A stretch of DNA of 64,000 nucleotides from PALSA-188 sp963720075. Lineage in GTDB: Bacteria > Acidobacteriota > Terriglobia > Terriglobales > Acidobacteriaceae. Position numbers and translations under genes: made by a program. Location: NCBI GenBank assembly GCA_963720075.1, contig CAVREG010000019.1:744001-808000 (forward strand). The letters run 5' to 3'. Below the pieces are notes generated by a model. That model made no database searches and was not told where the DNA came from. It saw nothing but the letters and a program-made list of their open reading frames with translations. Of this stretch, positions 42,492 through 50,201 are shown in pieces; positions within the stretch are counted from its first letter, which is position 1, and every line of letters begins with the position of its first letter.

Positions 42492-42735
42492 TTATCGTTT
42501 GTAGTGGTTACGTTTTGCGCCGTCGTAATGTCCGGAGTGCATACAGCACTTCTTGAAACCTGCGGTTGGAGCCGCAGGGGCGGAGATCGTTTCTGCCCAG
42601 TTTCTCAAGAAGCTCTTTATCGCCGCGGACCATACGGAAACCCGCGCTTAACTTTAGTCTCAGACGGGAATCCCTTACGACGCTTGCTGCTGGGTTTCGA
42701 GGAAAAGCTCGAAGAAAAATTCTTTGCTCCACGGT
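42492..42735 (-). pseudogene. Broken C-terminus of a SEC-C-motif protein
   Basis: The minus-strand frame gives LRLKLSAGFRMVRGDKELLE and then KLGRNDLRPCGSNRR, a SEC-C motif (normally GRNDxCPCGSGxxxKxCC) with one Cys changed to Arg. After RRF the natural continuation KKCCMHSGHYDGAKRNHYKR appears only in another frame and ends at the stop 42492-42494. A one-base T insertion in TTTC would explain the shift. The upstream limit is uncertain; nothing before 42735 looks like the same protein. Confidence 0.6.
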
Positions 42736-42757
42736 ACTCTGGGGCACCGAGCAGACT

Positions 42758-43327
42758 TCAGGTAGGAGGCACCCCCGACCCCTCGTCGGCGATGGCGGAA
42801 GAACCTTTGTCGGACAGGCGGGCAACAACATACTCGACAAATCTAATCGCCTGTTTGTAGTCGTTGTAGACTTCCTCGGCTGTTTTTTCAAACGCGAAAC
42901 TTGCGAAATTCTGATGTACGAGACGGTTTCGTAATGACCCCAACTCCAAGAATGCGTCACAGCCGGCCTTTAGTTCCGGCGTTTTCTTAATATCTTCCCT
43001 CATCGAAATTCCGAGCGGTTCACCGAAAAGCCGGAAAAACCCATTCGCGGTCTTCTGGTTCCAGTCAAAGTAAGTCGCATATTGGCGTTCGACGGCCTTC
43101 ATTCGCACAAGACACAAGAGGCCAGGATCGCCTGCGGCTTTGATGGTACAGAATTCCAGAATGGCGTTAGTAATTATTTGCTCGAAGAGACTTGCTACTG
43201 ACAGCGCGAGGAGTTTGCGAAAGTCATCAGTAACAATTTGGCTGAAAGAGGGCTGCGTCCGCTCACCGAGATACTTTGTAAGCTCCTGATGATCCGCGTA
43301 AATCTTGTCTATTATGCTTGCAACCAT
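42758..43327 (-). CDS. HEPN-domain protein (RiboL-PSP-HEPN type), probable RNase toxin or effector
   Basis: 189 residues, all-helical. The Rx4H motif expected for HEPN RNases is R133-N-R-L-V-H138 in SLRNRLVHQNFA, with polar and aromatic residues after it. The N-terminal helices (TDDFRKLLALSVASLFEQII) match the RiboL-PSP-HEPN subtype. The C-terminus is Gly/Ser/Pro-rich. It starts only three bases after the DUF262 stop without its own ribosome site, so the two are translationally coupled. HEPN proteins of this kind degrade RNA in toxin-antitoxin and defence systems. See the finding on this unit. Confidence 0.75.
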   Translation of the reverse strand: MVASIIDKIYADHQELTKYLGERTQPSFSQIVTDDFRKLLALSVASLFEQIITNAILEFCTIKAAGDPGLLCLVRMKAVERQYATYFDWNQKTANGFFRLFGEPLGISMREDIKKTPELKAGCDAFLELGSLRNRLVHQNFASFAFEKTAEEVYNDYKQAIRFVEYVVARLSDKGSSAIADEGSGVPPT

Positions 43328-43330
43328 GTT

Positions 43331-44533
43331 TCACGCGATCAGGAATGTCTTTGCCAAGTCGAGCCGGTTCTTAACGTTGGCCGTGCTGGTGGTTTTTTCT
43401 AGGCTGGCCTTTGCAAAGCCTTCGTCCTCTTTTAGTTTTTCGAAGCCAACAGCGTTTATGGGGCTGATATCCGTATCCCGACGTTCGAATGCTGGCTTAC
43501 AATCAGCCGCAAAGACCGCTTCAAACAGCGAGATATTGAATTTTTTAGTCTTCCTGCCGTGAAAGGGCCGTTCGCCTATGCCTTCGCAGCTTGTCAGGAA
43601 AGAGTGAAATATCACTTCTAAATATTTGTTTTGCTCTTCGGACATTTTCTTGCTTTTCCGAGAAAAATTATTCAGAAATTTGACCATAGATGGTGAGTAA
43701 TTGTCGCCGTCGATGAGCATGGCAAAACCTCTCAACAGTACTTCGACATCTTTCATGTGAAGGTCGAGTTCAGTGATGCCGAGTAATGTTCGCCACGCGG
43801 CCTCAGCGTTGAGCCTATATAGGAGGTCATAGAACGAGGAGTGATAAAGGCTGGTCCTAATCTCTTGCGGTTTCAAATTCATTCCCCCCGAATTTAAACG
43901 GTTAAAAATTTCATATATCGAGGTATCATCGTCGGGCGGCGATGTTTGCTTGATTATGATGTTACGGATCGTTCGAAGGTCGAACGTTGTTTTATAGTCC
44001 CCGAGGGTCGAGTAGTTAAGCTTGCCAAGGCGGTTTGGATGCTTTGGCAATTGTTCCGGAAGTTGCAACGCGAATTTTGAAAAATAGTTGTCGTCTTGCA
44101 GGACCTCGTCGGGAATTTTTCCGTGCATGTCAAAAATGCGGCGCAATTCGATTCTTTTTTCTTTTTTGGGGAACCGCTGCTTGATGAAGTAATAGAGGGA
44201 CATCAGCCTTTGCTGGCCATCTATTACCAAAAAGCGATTACGCTCCTCTTCGTAGAGAAATATTTGCGGAACCGGAAGACCAATGATCATCGACTCAATT
44301 AGTTTGGATGCCCGCTTGATGTCCCAAACGTAGTTCCGTTGAAAGCCGGGAACCTTCACGACGCCCGATTCGATAAAGCTGAATAGAGTGAGAGTGTTGA
44401 AGTCGTTAGGCGAAGCAGTTATGTCGTATTCACGTATTTGATCGTCCAGTTCTTCCGTTTCTTCCGGCTCGAACCATTCATTGTTAGCTAGGACCCGATC
44501 CGCGTTTTCCTCTTGGTAGCCATCGTCGCCCAT
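43331..44533 (-). CDS. DUF262-domain (ParB-like) protein
   Basis: 400 residues. DUF262 core: VKVPGFQRNYVWDIKRASKL, then IGLPVPQIFLYEE and the DGQQR motif at residues 105-109 (FLVIDGQQRLMSLYYF), which is the ParB/Srx-like nucleotide-binding loop. In GmrSD-type systems DUF262 is fused to a DUF1524 HNH nuclease; here that nuclease is absent, the rest is a helical region, and the nuclease-like partner is the HEPN gene just behind. An acidic leader (EENADRV, EPEETEEL) precedes the domain. Probably senses a phage or modified-DNA signal and regulates the HEPN protein. Confidence 0.82.
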   Translation of the reverse strand: MGDDGYQEENADRVLANNEWFEPEETEELDDQIREYDITASPNDFNTLTLFSFIESGVVKVPGFQRNYVWDIKRASKLIESMIIGLPVPQIFLYEEERNRFLVIDGQQRLMSLYYFIKQRFPKKEKRIELRRIFDMHGKIPDEVLQDDNYFSKFALQLPEQLPKHPNRLGKLNYSTLGDYKTTFDLRTIRNIIIKQTSPPDDDTSIYEIFNRLNSGGMNLKPQEIRTSLYHSSFYDLLYRLNAEAAWRTLLGITELDLHMKDVEVLLRGFAMLIDGDNYSPSMVKFLNNFSRKSKKMSEEQNKYLEVIFHSFLTSCEGIGERPFHGRKTKKFNISLFEAVFAADCKPAFERRDTDISPINAVGFEKLKEDEGFAKASLEKTTSTANVKNRLDLAKTFLIA

Positions 44534-44587
44534 TGTTGAACCCTTTCGTCAGAATATCGCCCATGCTGACCTCGTTTGAGCCTTACT

Positions 44588-45361
44588 TTACTGATTGCCA
44601 GCTTTTTCCAGTTCCTGGTGGATGTGGATGTTGCTGCCGGCGGTGATCTTTATGGTTTTGGTCCAGTCCTTGAAGCCGGATTTCTTTATTGAAAGCGTGT
44701 GGTCTCCGGCGGGGACGTCTATGTCGGAGGGAGTGTTGCCTACGAAGTTGCCGTCAATCTCGATGTCGGCGCCGTCGGGTACGGATCCTACGGAGAGCTT
44801 TGCGGTGGAAGTTGAGGTCGCCGTGGCGGCGGGCGACGCCGGGGCCGATTTCGTTTCGGCCGCTGCTGCCGCGGCGAGCATGGCTGCACCATGTTCGGTC
44901 CAATCTTTATTGATGGCCTCGCAGGCGTCCTGAACGGAAGCGCCGAGCGAGAGCGTGGATTTGCTGACGATGGAATCTCCACTGACTCTCTGGAAAACGG
45001 CCACCTTGTTTTTGTGGCTGAAGACACTCTTGCCGCCTTCGTGATCGAGCAACACGATGTAGTTGGCTTTTTGCTGGATGTTGTTGATCATGACTTGAGG
45101 GCAGCGCTCGTCGAAGGTCTTGATGATCTCGGCGGTTTGGGGACGGGCTCCGCCGGAGGATGCGCCTCCGAAGCCGCCTGCAGTGCCGCCACCTCCGCCT
45201 CGGGTTTCCCACGATTGGCTGTCGGTAATGAACACGCGCGGCTTTTCAGATTCGATGACGGTTTTCTGCGAGCCTGTTGGAGGCTGTGCGGAGGTCGTTT
45301 GTCCTAACGCGGCTGATGTCAGTAACAGGATGCAACTCGTGGCGAAGTGTTTTGAGCGCAT
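44588..45361 (-). CDS. Secreted PEGA-domain protein
   Basis: 257 residues. Signal peptide (MRSKHFATSCILLLTSAALG), a Gly-rich loop, and a central region with an FDERCPQVMINNIQQKANY segment similar to proteins that bind or display nucleotides or metals poorly characterised in this phylum. The C-terminal 70 residues are a PEGA domain (SVPDGADIEIDGNFVGNTPS; AGDHTLSIKKSGFKDW), a small beta fold of cell-surface proteins. Function unknown. It is 50 bases past the DUF262 start, on the same strand as the HEPN/DUF262 unit and upstream of it, but separated. Confidence 0.76.
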   Translation of the reverse strand: MRSKHFATSCILLLTSAALGQTTSAQPPTGSQKTVIESEKPRVFITDSQSWETRGGGGGTAGGFGGASSGGARPQTAEIIKTFDERCPQVMINNIQQKANYIVLLDHEGGKSVFSHKNKVAVFQRVSGDSIVSKSTLSLGASVQDACEAINKDWTEHGAAMLAAAAAAETKSAPASPAATATSTSTAKLSVGSVPDGADIEIDGNFVGNTPSDIDVPAGDHTLSIKKSGFKDWTKTIKITAGSNIHIHQELEKAGNQ

Positions 45362-46067
45362 GGGTATCCTCAGTTCACTGGAAATTATGTTGCCCCGGGG
45401 AGGATGGAATTGTACACCACGGCGCGGAGGCGGCGGCTAGAGCCGGAGGTCGTTGTGATCCTGCGGCGTGCCTGAAGGCATGCCCTGATACGAATCCGGG
45501 GGCGAGTCGTAAACCACTTTTGGGGGCCGCGGTGCGAAGTGTATGGCTCCCACTCTTCGCAAAGTGCGCGAAGAATGGGGCAGCCGTTGTGTTGATGATG
45601 TGGCGAAGGTCAACAGCAAAATCTCCAGCGCTGCGCCGCTTATTGGGATCGCAGTGCGGACTGTATGGCTCCCACTCTTCGCAAAGTGCGCGAAGAATGG
45701 GGCACCCCTTGTGTTGGTGATGCGGGCGAAAGTCAACAGCAAAATCTCCAGCCTTCGCAAGGAGCGCGAAAGGCTGGGCCACCCGCCGCTCATTGGGATC
45801 GCAGTGCGGACTGTATGGCTCCCACTCTTCGCAAAGTGCGCGGAGAATGGGGCAGCCGTTGTGTTGATGATGTGGCGAAGGTCAACAGCAAAATCCCCAG
45901 TTTTCGCAAAGAGCGCGAAAGGCTGGGCCACCCCCTTATTTTGGTTCGTGCTCAGGATCGAAATCGCTTGGGATTTCGTCGGTTATGACGGAACTTAGAA
46001 TCCTGCATCACGTATACATTTACATCTGATCATTTTTGTCGCCGTCCCTTCGCGAGAGAGCACATTT
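45362..46067. other. Non-coding stretch dominated by repeat array
   Basis: Apart from the tandem array at 45541-45935 and a short spacer on each side no gene is seen; several six-frame translations are just repeat read in other frames. A GC-rich segment at 45400-45500 and an AT-rich patch before 46068 flank it. Confidence 0.6.
45541..45935 (+). repeat. Tandem compound array of REP-like elements, three copies
   Basis: A unit starting GTATGGCTCCCACTCTTCGC begins at 45541, 45663 and 45813 (periods 122 and 150). Each unit holds the REP palindrome, then GTGTTG(A/G)TGATG and GTCAACAGCAAAATC. The second and third copies also carry a further palindrome (CCAGCCTTCGCAAGGAGCGC and CCAGTTTTCGCAAAGAGCGC, each with right arm GAAAGGCTGGGCCACCC). 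The units differ by point changes and small insertions, so the array is not brand new. Confidence 0.85.
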
Positions 46068-46523
46068 ATGTCTGAACATACAAAGGAGTACGACCGCGGT
46101 CTAGCTGGGCAGTTAGGCGATGGCTCGGCAATTCCATGGTGGCTGCGCATAGTGGTTGTGCTCGGCGCGCTTCTCCTGGCCGCGGGTGGGGTCATAGCGC
46201 TGGTTCACCCAGTGATGCTGGTATCGCCCCATGAGCAGATGAATGGAGCCGTTCACATTTATGCCGGCTATCTCGCGTCGCGCAATTTGGCATTGTCCAT
46301 TATGCTTTTGGCGATGTTGGGATTGGGAGCCAGAAGAGCGCTTGCCAATCTGATGGTGCTCACAGCATTTATTCAGCTGCTGGATGCAGGCATAGACTGC
46401 GCGGAAGGGCGCTGGGCGATCATTCCTGGGATCGTTGTTTTCGGCGTGGTTTTCTCGGTGAGTGCTGCGCGGCTTTGTGGTCATCCGTTCTGGAGACGCG
46501 AAGCTTGGCGGCAGCAGCGCTAG
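46068..46523 (+). CDS. Small hypothetical membrane protein
   Basis: 151 residues, four membrane helices (LRIVVVLGALLLAAGGVIALV; NLALSIMLLAMLGLGARRAL; LMVLTAFIQLLDAGID; GIVVFGVVFSVSAARLC). The N-terminal part is soluble (EHTKEYDRGLAGQLGDGSA). Looks like the DUF4267-type small membrane proteins but this is a weak call. ATG at 46068 without a clear ribosome site. Confidence 0.6.
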   Translation: MSEHTKEYDRGLAGQLGDGSAIPWWLRIVVVLGALLLAAGGVIALVHPVMLVSPHEQMNGAVHIYAGYLASRNLALSIMLLAMLGLGARRALANLMVLTAFIQLLDAGIDCAEGRWAIIPGIVVFGVVFSVSAARLCGHPFWRREAWRQQR

Positions 46524-46601
46524 GAGTTCAAGCGGCCGCGCCCGCACCGAAGGCGTTACTTCGAGGCTGCCCGGAATGACTGTAATTAGAGTTAAATCGC
46601 G

Positions 46602-49600
46602 TTATCCAGCGGTGGCGGCGTGGGTTTTTTGCAAGAGCCTGCGCGCCTGGGTAATCAGATCGCCGACTTCGAAAGGCTTGACCAGATAAGGGATATTTTT
46701 TTCGAGAAGGAAAGCTCGTTCCTCGGGTTCGGCGATACTTGAAAACGTGAAGAGCAAGTGAGATTCCAAGCCGGGGCAGTTCTTTGAAATCCATTCATGC
46801 ACTTGTTCGGGAGTGCATCCCCCTGGCATTTTCCCATTCATCATGATTGCGTCGAAAGGCTGGCTGATCAAGCGGAGCTTGACGTCCTCCCAATTCATCA
46901 GAGTCACGACCTGCGCACCGGCACCGCTGAGCACATCGCGTTCGAACTCAATGACTGCCTCTTCGTCGTCCACGAGCAAGATTGTTCCTTCGATTACGAT
47001 TTCGCGGCGCGGCGACGGCAGGGCGTAGTCCGTTGTGACAGCTCTGCCTGCTGATGGCAATCGCACTTCGATGATGGCTCCTCCGTCGGAGGAATTCCTC
47101 GCAGAGATATCGCCGCCATGTTCCTTAATGATGCCGTAGCAGATGCTCAGACCGAGGCCGGTTCCCTTTCCAACACTCTTTGTTGTATAGAACGGCTCGA
47201 AAATGCGCTTTGGCTCTCTGATCCCTCCGCCGGAATCTTGGATTTCGATGTGAACGCAATCTTCGAGAGTGTAGCCGCGCACCTTCAGACAATTTACCTC
47301 TCCCGATTCGAGCATGGCGTCCACCGCATTGTTAATGATGTTTAGAAACACCTGCTCAAGCTGATGAGAATCACCGGTCACGGCCGGCAATTTTGCTTCG
47401 ATGTCGCGCTCAACTTTTATGTTGTTAACCCTCATATCGTAATCGCGGAGCGCCAAGGTTTCGTCCAATACTTTGTAAATATCAATTTTCTGCTTGTGGG
47501 GCTTGCGCTGGCGAGCGAAAGAAAGCAAATTCTGAACAACCCGATGAGTTCGCTGCGCCTGCTTGAAAAGTTTGGCGACAAAGTCAGCGGCGCGTTCGCT
47601 GAGGCCTTCACTTTCCAGCAACTGCGCATACCCAAGAATCGCGGTCAAAGGATTGTTGAGTTCGTGGGCGACGCCCGCGATCAATTGACCTACGGCAGAC
47701 ATCTTCTCGCTCTGCAACAGTTGTTCCTGAGTGTGCCGTAAATCTTCATAGGCACGGCAGGTCTCTTCGTACAACCGGACTTTTTCAATTGTGGTTGAGA
47801 GTTGACGCCCAATCGCTACTAGCAAATTCTCATCGTTGCTTGTGTAGTCGCGCGCCTGACCACTGCTGATGCCCATAATTCCGATGGGATTATCTTTTCC
47901 CCAGAGCAGTACCCAAATCCAGGAGTTTGATCCGTCGCCTCGAACAAAATTCGCTACACCAGGCGGAAGATGCGGAATGTAGTCGGTTGTAATCACCTCG
48001 GTGCGGGAACGTGTGACAAGCTCGCCAAAGCCATCATCAAAGTTCAGTTCGGCAAGGCTGCCGCGGCCTGCACTGGGCTTGCCCCATCCAGCCCGGCGAC
48101 GAAAGGTTGTGGCATCCGAATCGCAAAGGTAAATGGAACCGGTCTGCGCGTCGAGCAAAGAGATCACTTGCCGCAGAGTGAGGTTTAAAATCTCATCGAG
48201 ATCGAAGGACTGCGTTGCAATGACCGCCATTGCGTTCAGCGCATTCAGTTCGCGGTTTCGGCGGCGAATCTCATCCTCTGCCCGCTTTTTCTCTGTTATG
48301 TCGAGCAGGAAGCCTTGATACCGTTCGATTTTGCCATTTGCGTCGCGTGTCGCGAAGCTGCTCTCTACAGCTGTAAGCAATGTCCCATCTTTCCGGCGCA
48401 GTGCGACTTCAAAGTTTCGGACATAATTATGAAGTTCCATTTCGCGATGAAATGCCTGGCGCTGTTCCGCTGAAGCGTGAAGTTGAAGATCAACGTCCAC
48501 CGCCATGAGTTCTTCACGACTGTGGCCGAACATGCGCACAAAGGCATCATTGCAGTCGAGCAATTTTCCTTCGGGCGTCGCGACAAATACGCCTTCCTGG
48601 GCCTGCTCGAATAGTTGCCGGTATTTTTCTTCAGCCACGCGACGATCGCTGACATCGCGTATCACATGGATGGTTCCCTTTTGTTTGGCGCCCTGTTCGA
48701 CATAGGAGGAACTCGAAACCATGGAGAAGCCGCCAAAACAGGGATCAGACCCTTCATGGAATCCATCTTCGTCATCGCTGCAATATGGGCACTTAGTCCA
48801 ATGAGCCTGACCTTGAGGAAGCACCTCCTCGCAACATTTCCCAACAACATCAGCTGGCGCCTGCACGAGGCGCTGCAATAAAGCGCGATTCGCCTTCATG
48901 ATGCGGAAATCTGAATCATGCAATAGAACAAAATCCTGAATGGAGTCGAACGTATTGGTCCATTGCCGATGCGAACGGAGGATCTCATCCATGAGCCGCA
49001 AATTTTCCACGGCAAGCCCAAGCTGATGAGCGCTATTGGCTAGGAACTCCATATCCTCAGGCGCGTATGCCACCCGATGGCGGCTTCCCATCGCCAAGAT
49101 GCCAATCATTGACTTCTTCCCGACTACTGGCATCACAAGGACGTGATGAAACCGCTCCTTCTTGAAATATGGACGAATATTTTCCGGCGCGGCTGCCGTT
49201 TCGACAACCGTGGGCGCAGGCGCAGCTAAAATGCGTTTCAGTACTTCGTCAATTGCAACCCCATTTCGGTCTTTAACAAACTCCTCAGAGAGGCCGATTT
49301 GCTGGACGAGTACAAGTTTTTCTCCCTCTAATACCCGAAACCACGCGGCCTTGGCCGATAACAAACCTTTCAATCTATCGAGTGCAGTGTGCAGCATTGG
49401 ACCATCTTGCTGCTCGCGCGTGATGCTCGTGGTCACGGCATTAAGTACACCCAAGCGGCGGGTGCGCCTCTGGGAATCTTCGAAAACGACGAGCAAAATG
49501 CTGAATCCGAGCAGAAGTTCAATCACACGCCCGGAACCAGCGGGGAAATATCCGTTGACTGGATACCAGTCAAGGTGCACAAGCAAGAGGCTTAGGCAAA

Positions 49601-50072
49601 GCAACCACGGGCCGATTTCCCACCTTGCCCGGCGGAATCGCATGAGTTGAATTGCGGCAGTAATTGCAATGATTCTGTAGGAAACTTCCAGCACTACCCG
49701 CAGTGCAAATGAATCTGGAAACCATAACTCGCGCGATATCGCGAACCCGACCAGTATTACGAGAATGATCAGTAAAGGTGAAACTAACTTTTGCGCGTGA
49801 GCATAGACGAAAATCGCGGCAGCAAAAAGACAAACTGCCAGGACGAACTCTGCTTGCGAAATCGCGACCATCTCGCGACTCTGCAACCCCACAGGCGTCA
49901 TGCTGGAAGAGAGCAAATACGTCAGCCAGCCTACAATCCAGGTAAGTAAATAGCGTTCGCGAAAAGTGCGGAAGACCAGCAAGCTGGCGGCCAGAATAAC
50001 CAGGCCGCTTAATTCGAGGTTCGGCAAAATAAGGTTTGCTGCACTCCAGCCGCCAGAGACAGGAATATTCAT
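46602..50072 (-). CDS. Membrane-bound hybrid sensor histidine kinase with degenerate receiver domain
   Basis: 1156 residues. About seven membrane helices (residues 15-200) form a 7TM sensor module; then GAF (about 215-370), PAS with a Cys-rich insert (CCEEVLPQG, CPYC), second PAS, and a second GAF. The kinase core has the H-box GVAHELNNP with His803 and N-, G- and F-boxes (NIINNAVDAM, IQDSGGG, GKGTGLGLSICYG). The C-terminal receiver (ILLVDDEEAV, YLVKPF) has Asn1079 (codon AAT at 46836-46838) where the phosphorylated Asp should be, in MMNGKMPGG. Divergent from the REC-HD-GYP gene, which is the likely partner. Confidence 0.92.
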   Translation of the reverse strand: MNIPVSGGWSAANLILPNLELSGLVILAASLLVFRTFRERYLLTWIVGWLTYLLSSSMTPVGLQSREMVAISQAEFVLAVCLFAAAIFVYAHAQKLVSPLLIILVILVGFAISRELWFPDSFALRVVLEVSYRIIAITAAIQLMRFRRARWEIGPWLLCLSLLLVHLDWYPVNGYFPAGSGRVIELLLGFSILLVVFEDSQRRTRRLGVLNAVTTSITREQQDGPMLHTALDRLKGLLSAKAAWFRVLEGEKLVLVQQIGLSEEFVKDRNGVAIDEVLKRILAAPAPTVVETAAAPENIRPYFKKERFHHVLVMPVVGKKSMIGILAMGSRHRVAYAPEDMEFLANSAHQLGLAVENLRLMDEILRSHRQWTNTFDSIQDFVLLHDSDFRIMKANRALLQRLVQAPADVVGKCCEEVLPQGQAHWTKCPYCSDDEDGFHEGSDPCFGGFSMVSSSSYVEQGAKQKGTIHVIRDVSDRRVAEEKYRQLFEQAQEGVFVATPEGKLLDCNDAFVRMFGHSREELMAVDVDLQLHASAEQRQAFHREMELHNYVRNFEVALRRKDGTLLTAVESSFATRDANGKIERYQGFLLDITEKKRAEDEIRRRNRELNALNAMAVIATQSFDLDEILNLTLRQVISLLDAQTGSIYLCDSDATTFRRRAGWGKPSAGRGSLAELNFDDGFGELVTRSRTEVITTDYIPHLPPGVANFVRGDGSNSWIWVLLWGKDNPIGIMGISSGQARDYTSNDENLLVAIGRQLSTTIEKVRLYEETCRAYEDLRHTQEQLLQSEKMSAVGQLIAGVAHELNNPLTAILGYAQLLESEGLSERAADFVAKLFKQAQRTHRVVQNLLSFARQRKPHKQKIDIYKVLDETLALRDYDMRVNNIKVERDIEAKLPAVTGDSHQLEQVFLNIINNAVDAMLESGEVNCLKVRGYTLEDCVHIEIQDSGGGIREPKRIFEPFYTTKSVGKGTGLGLSICYGIIKEHGGDISARNSSDGGAIIEVRLPSAGRAVTTDYALPSPRREIVIEGTILLVDDEEAVIEFERDVLSGAGAQVVTLMNWEDVKLRLISQPFDAIMMNGKMPGGCTPEQVHEWISKNCPGLESHLLFTFSSIAEPEERAFLLEKNIPYLVKPFEVGDLITQARRLLQKTHAATAG

Positions 50073-50201
50073 TGCGATGACAAAGCTGCGCCCTTCCTTT
50101 TGATAACACGCTTTCGGATGCCGCCCGCTCCCTTTCCACAGCCACCAGTTACTTTCGGCATCAACCCCTTAAGATAAAATTGGCATAGACTGTAATCGCT
50201 C
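50073..50201. promoter_or_regulatory. Shared divergent promoter region of the kinase and HD-GYP genes
   Basis: The 129 bases hold promoters for both genes. TAAAAT at 50175-50180 and TGTAAT at about 50191 are the best -10 candidates for the plus-strand gene. No long palindrome is seen. Confidence 0.4.
50175..50180 (+). promoter_or_regulatory. Candidate -10 box (TAAAAT) of the HD-GYP gene
   Basis: TAAAAT ends 21 bases before the ATG at 50202. murA has the same motif at the same spacing. Confidence 0.4.

Noticed and set aside
42508..42960. 150-residue minus-strand frame as an intact gene
   Set aside because: Only the second half has protein character (SEC-C remnant); the first half overlaps the HEPN gene in a different frame.
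40429..45935. CRISPR array
   Set aside because: Repeats are palindromic, irregularly spaced and scattered with no constant spacer length; no cas genes are near.
45375..45998. Several 100-160 residue frames on both strands
   Set aside because: All are translations of the tandem repeat array.
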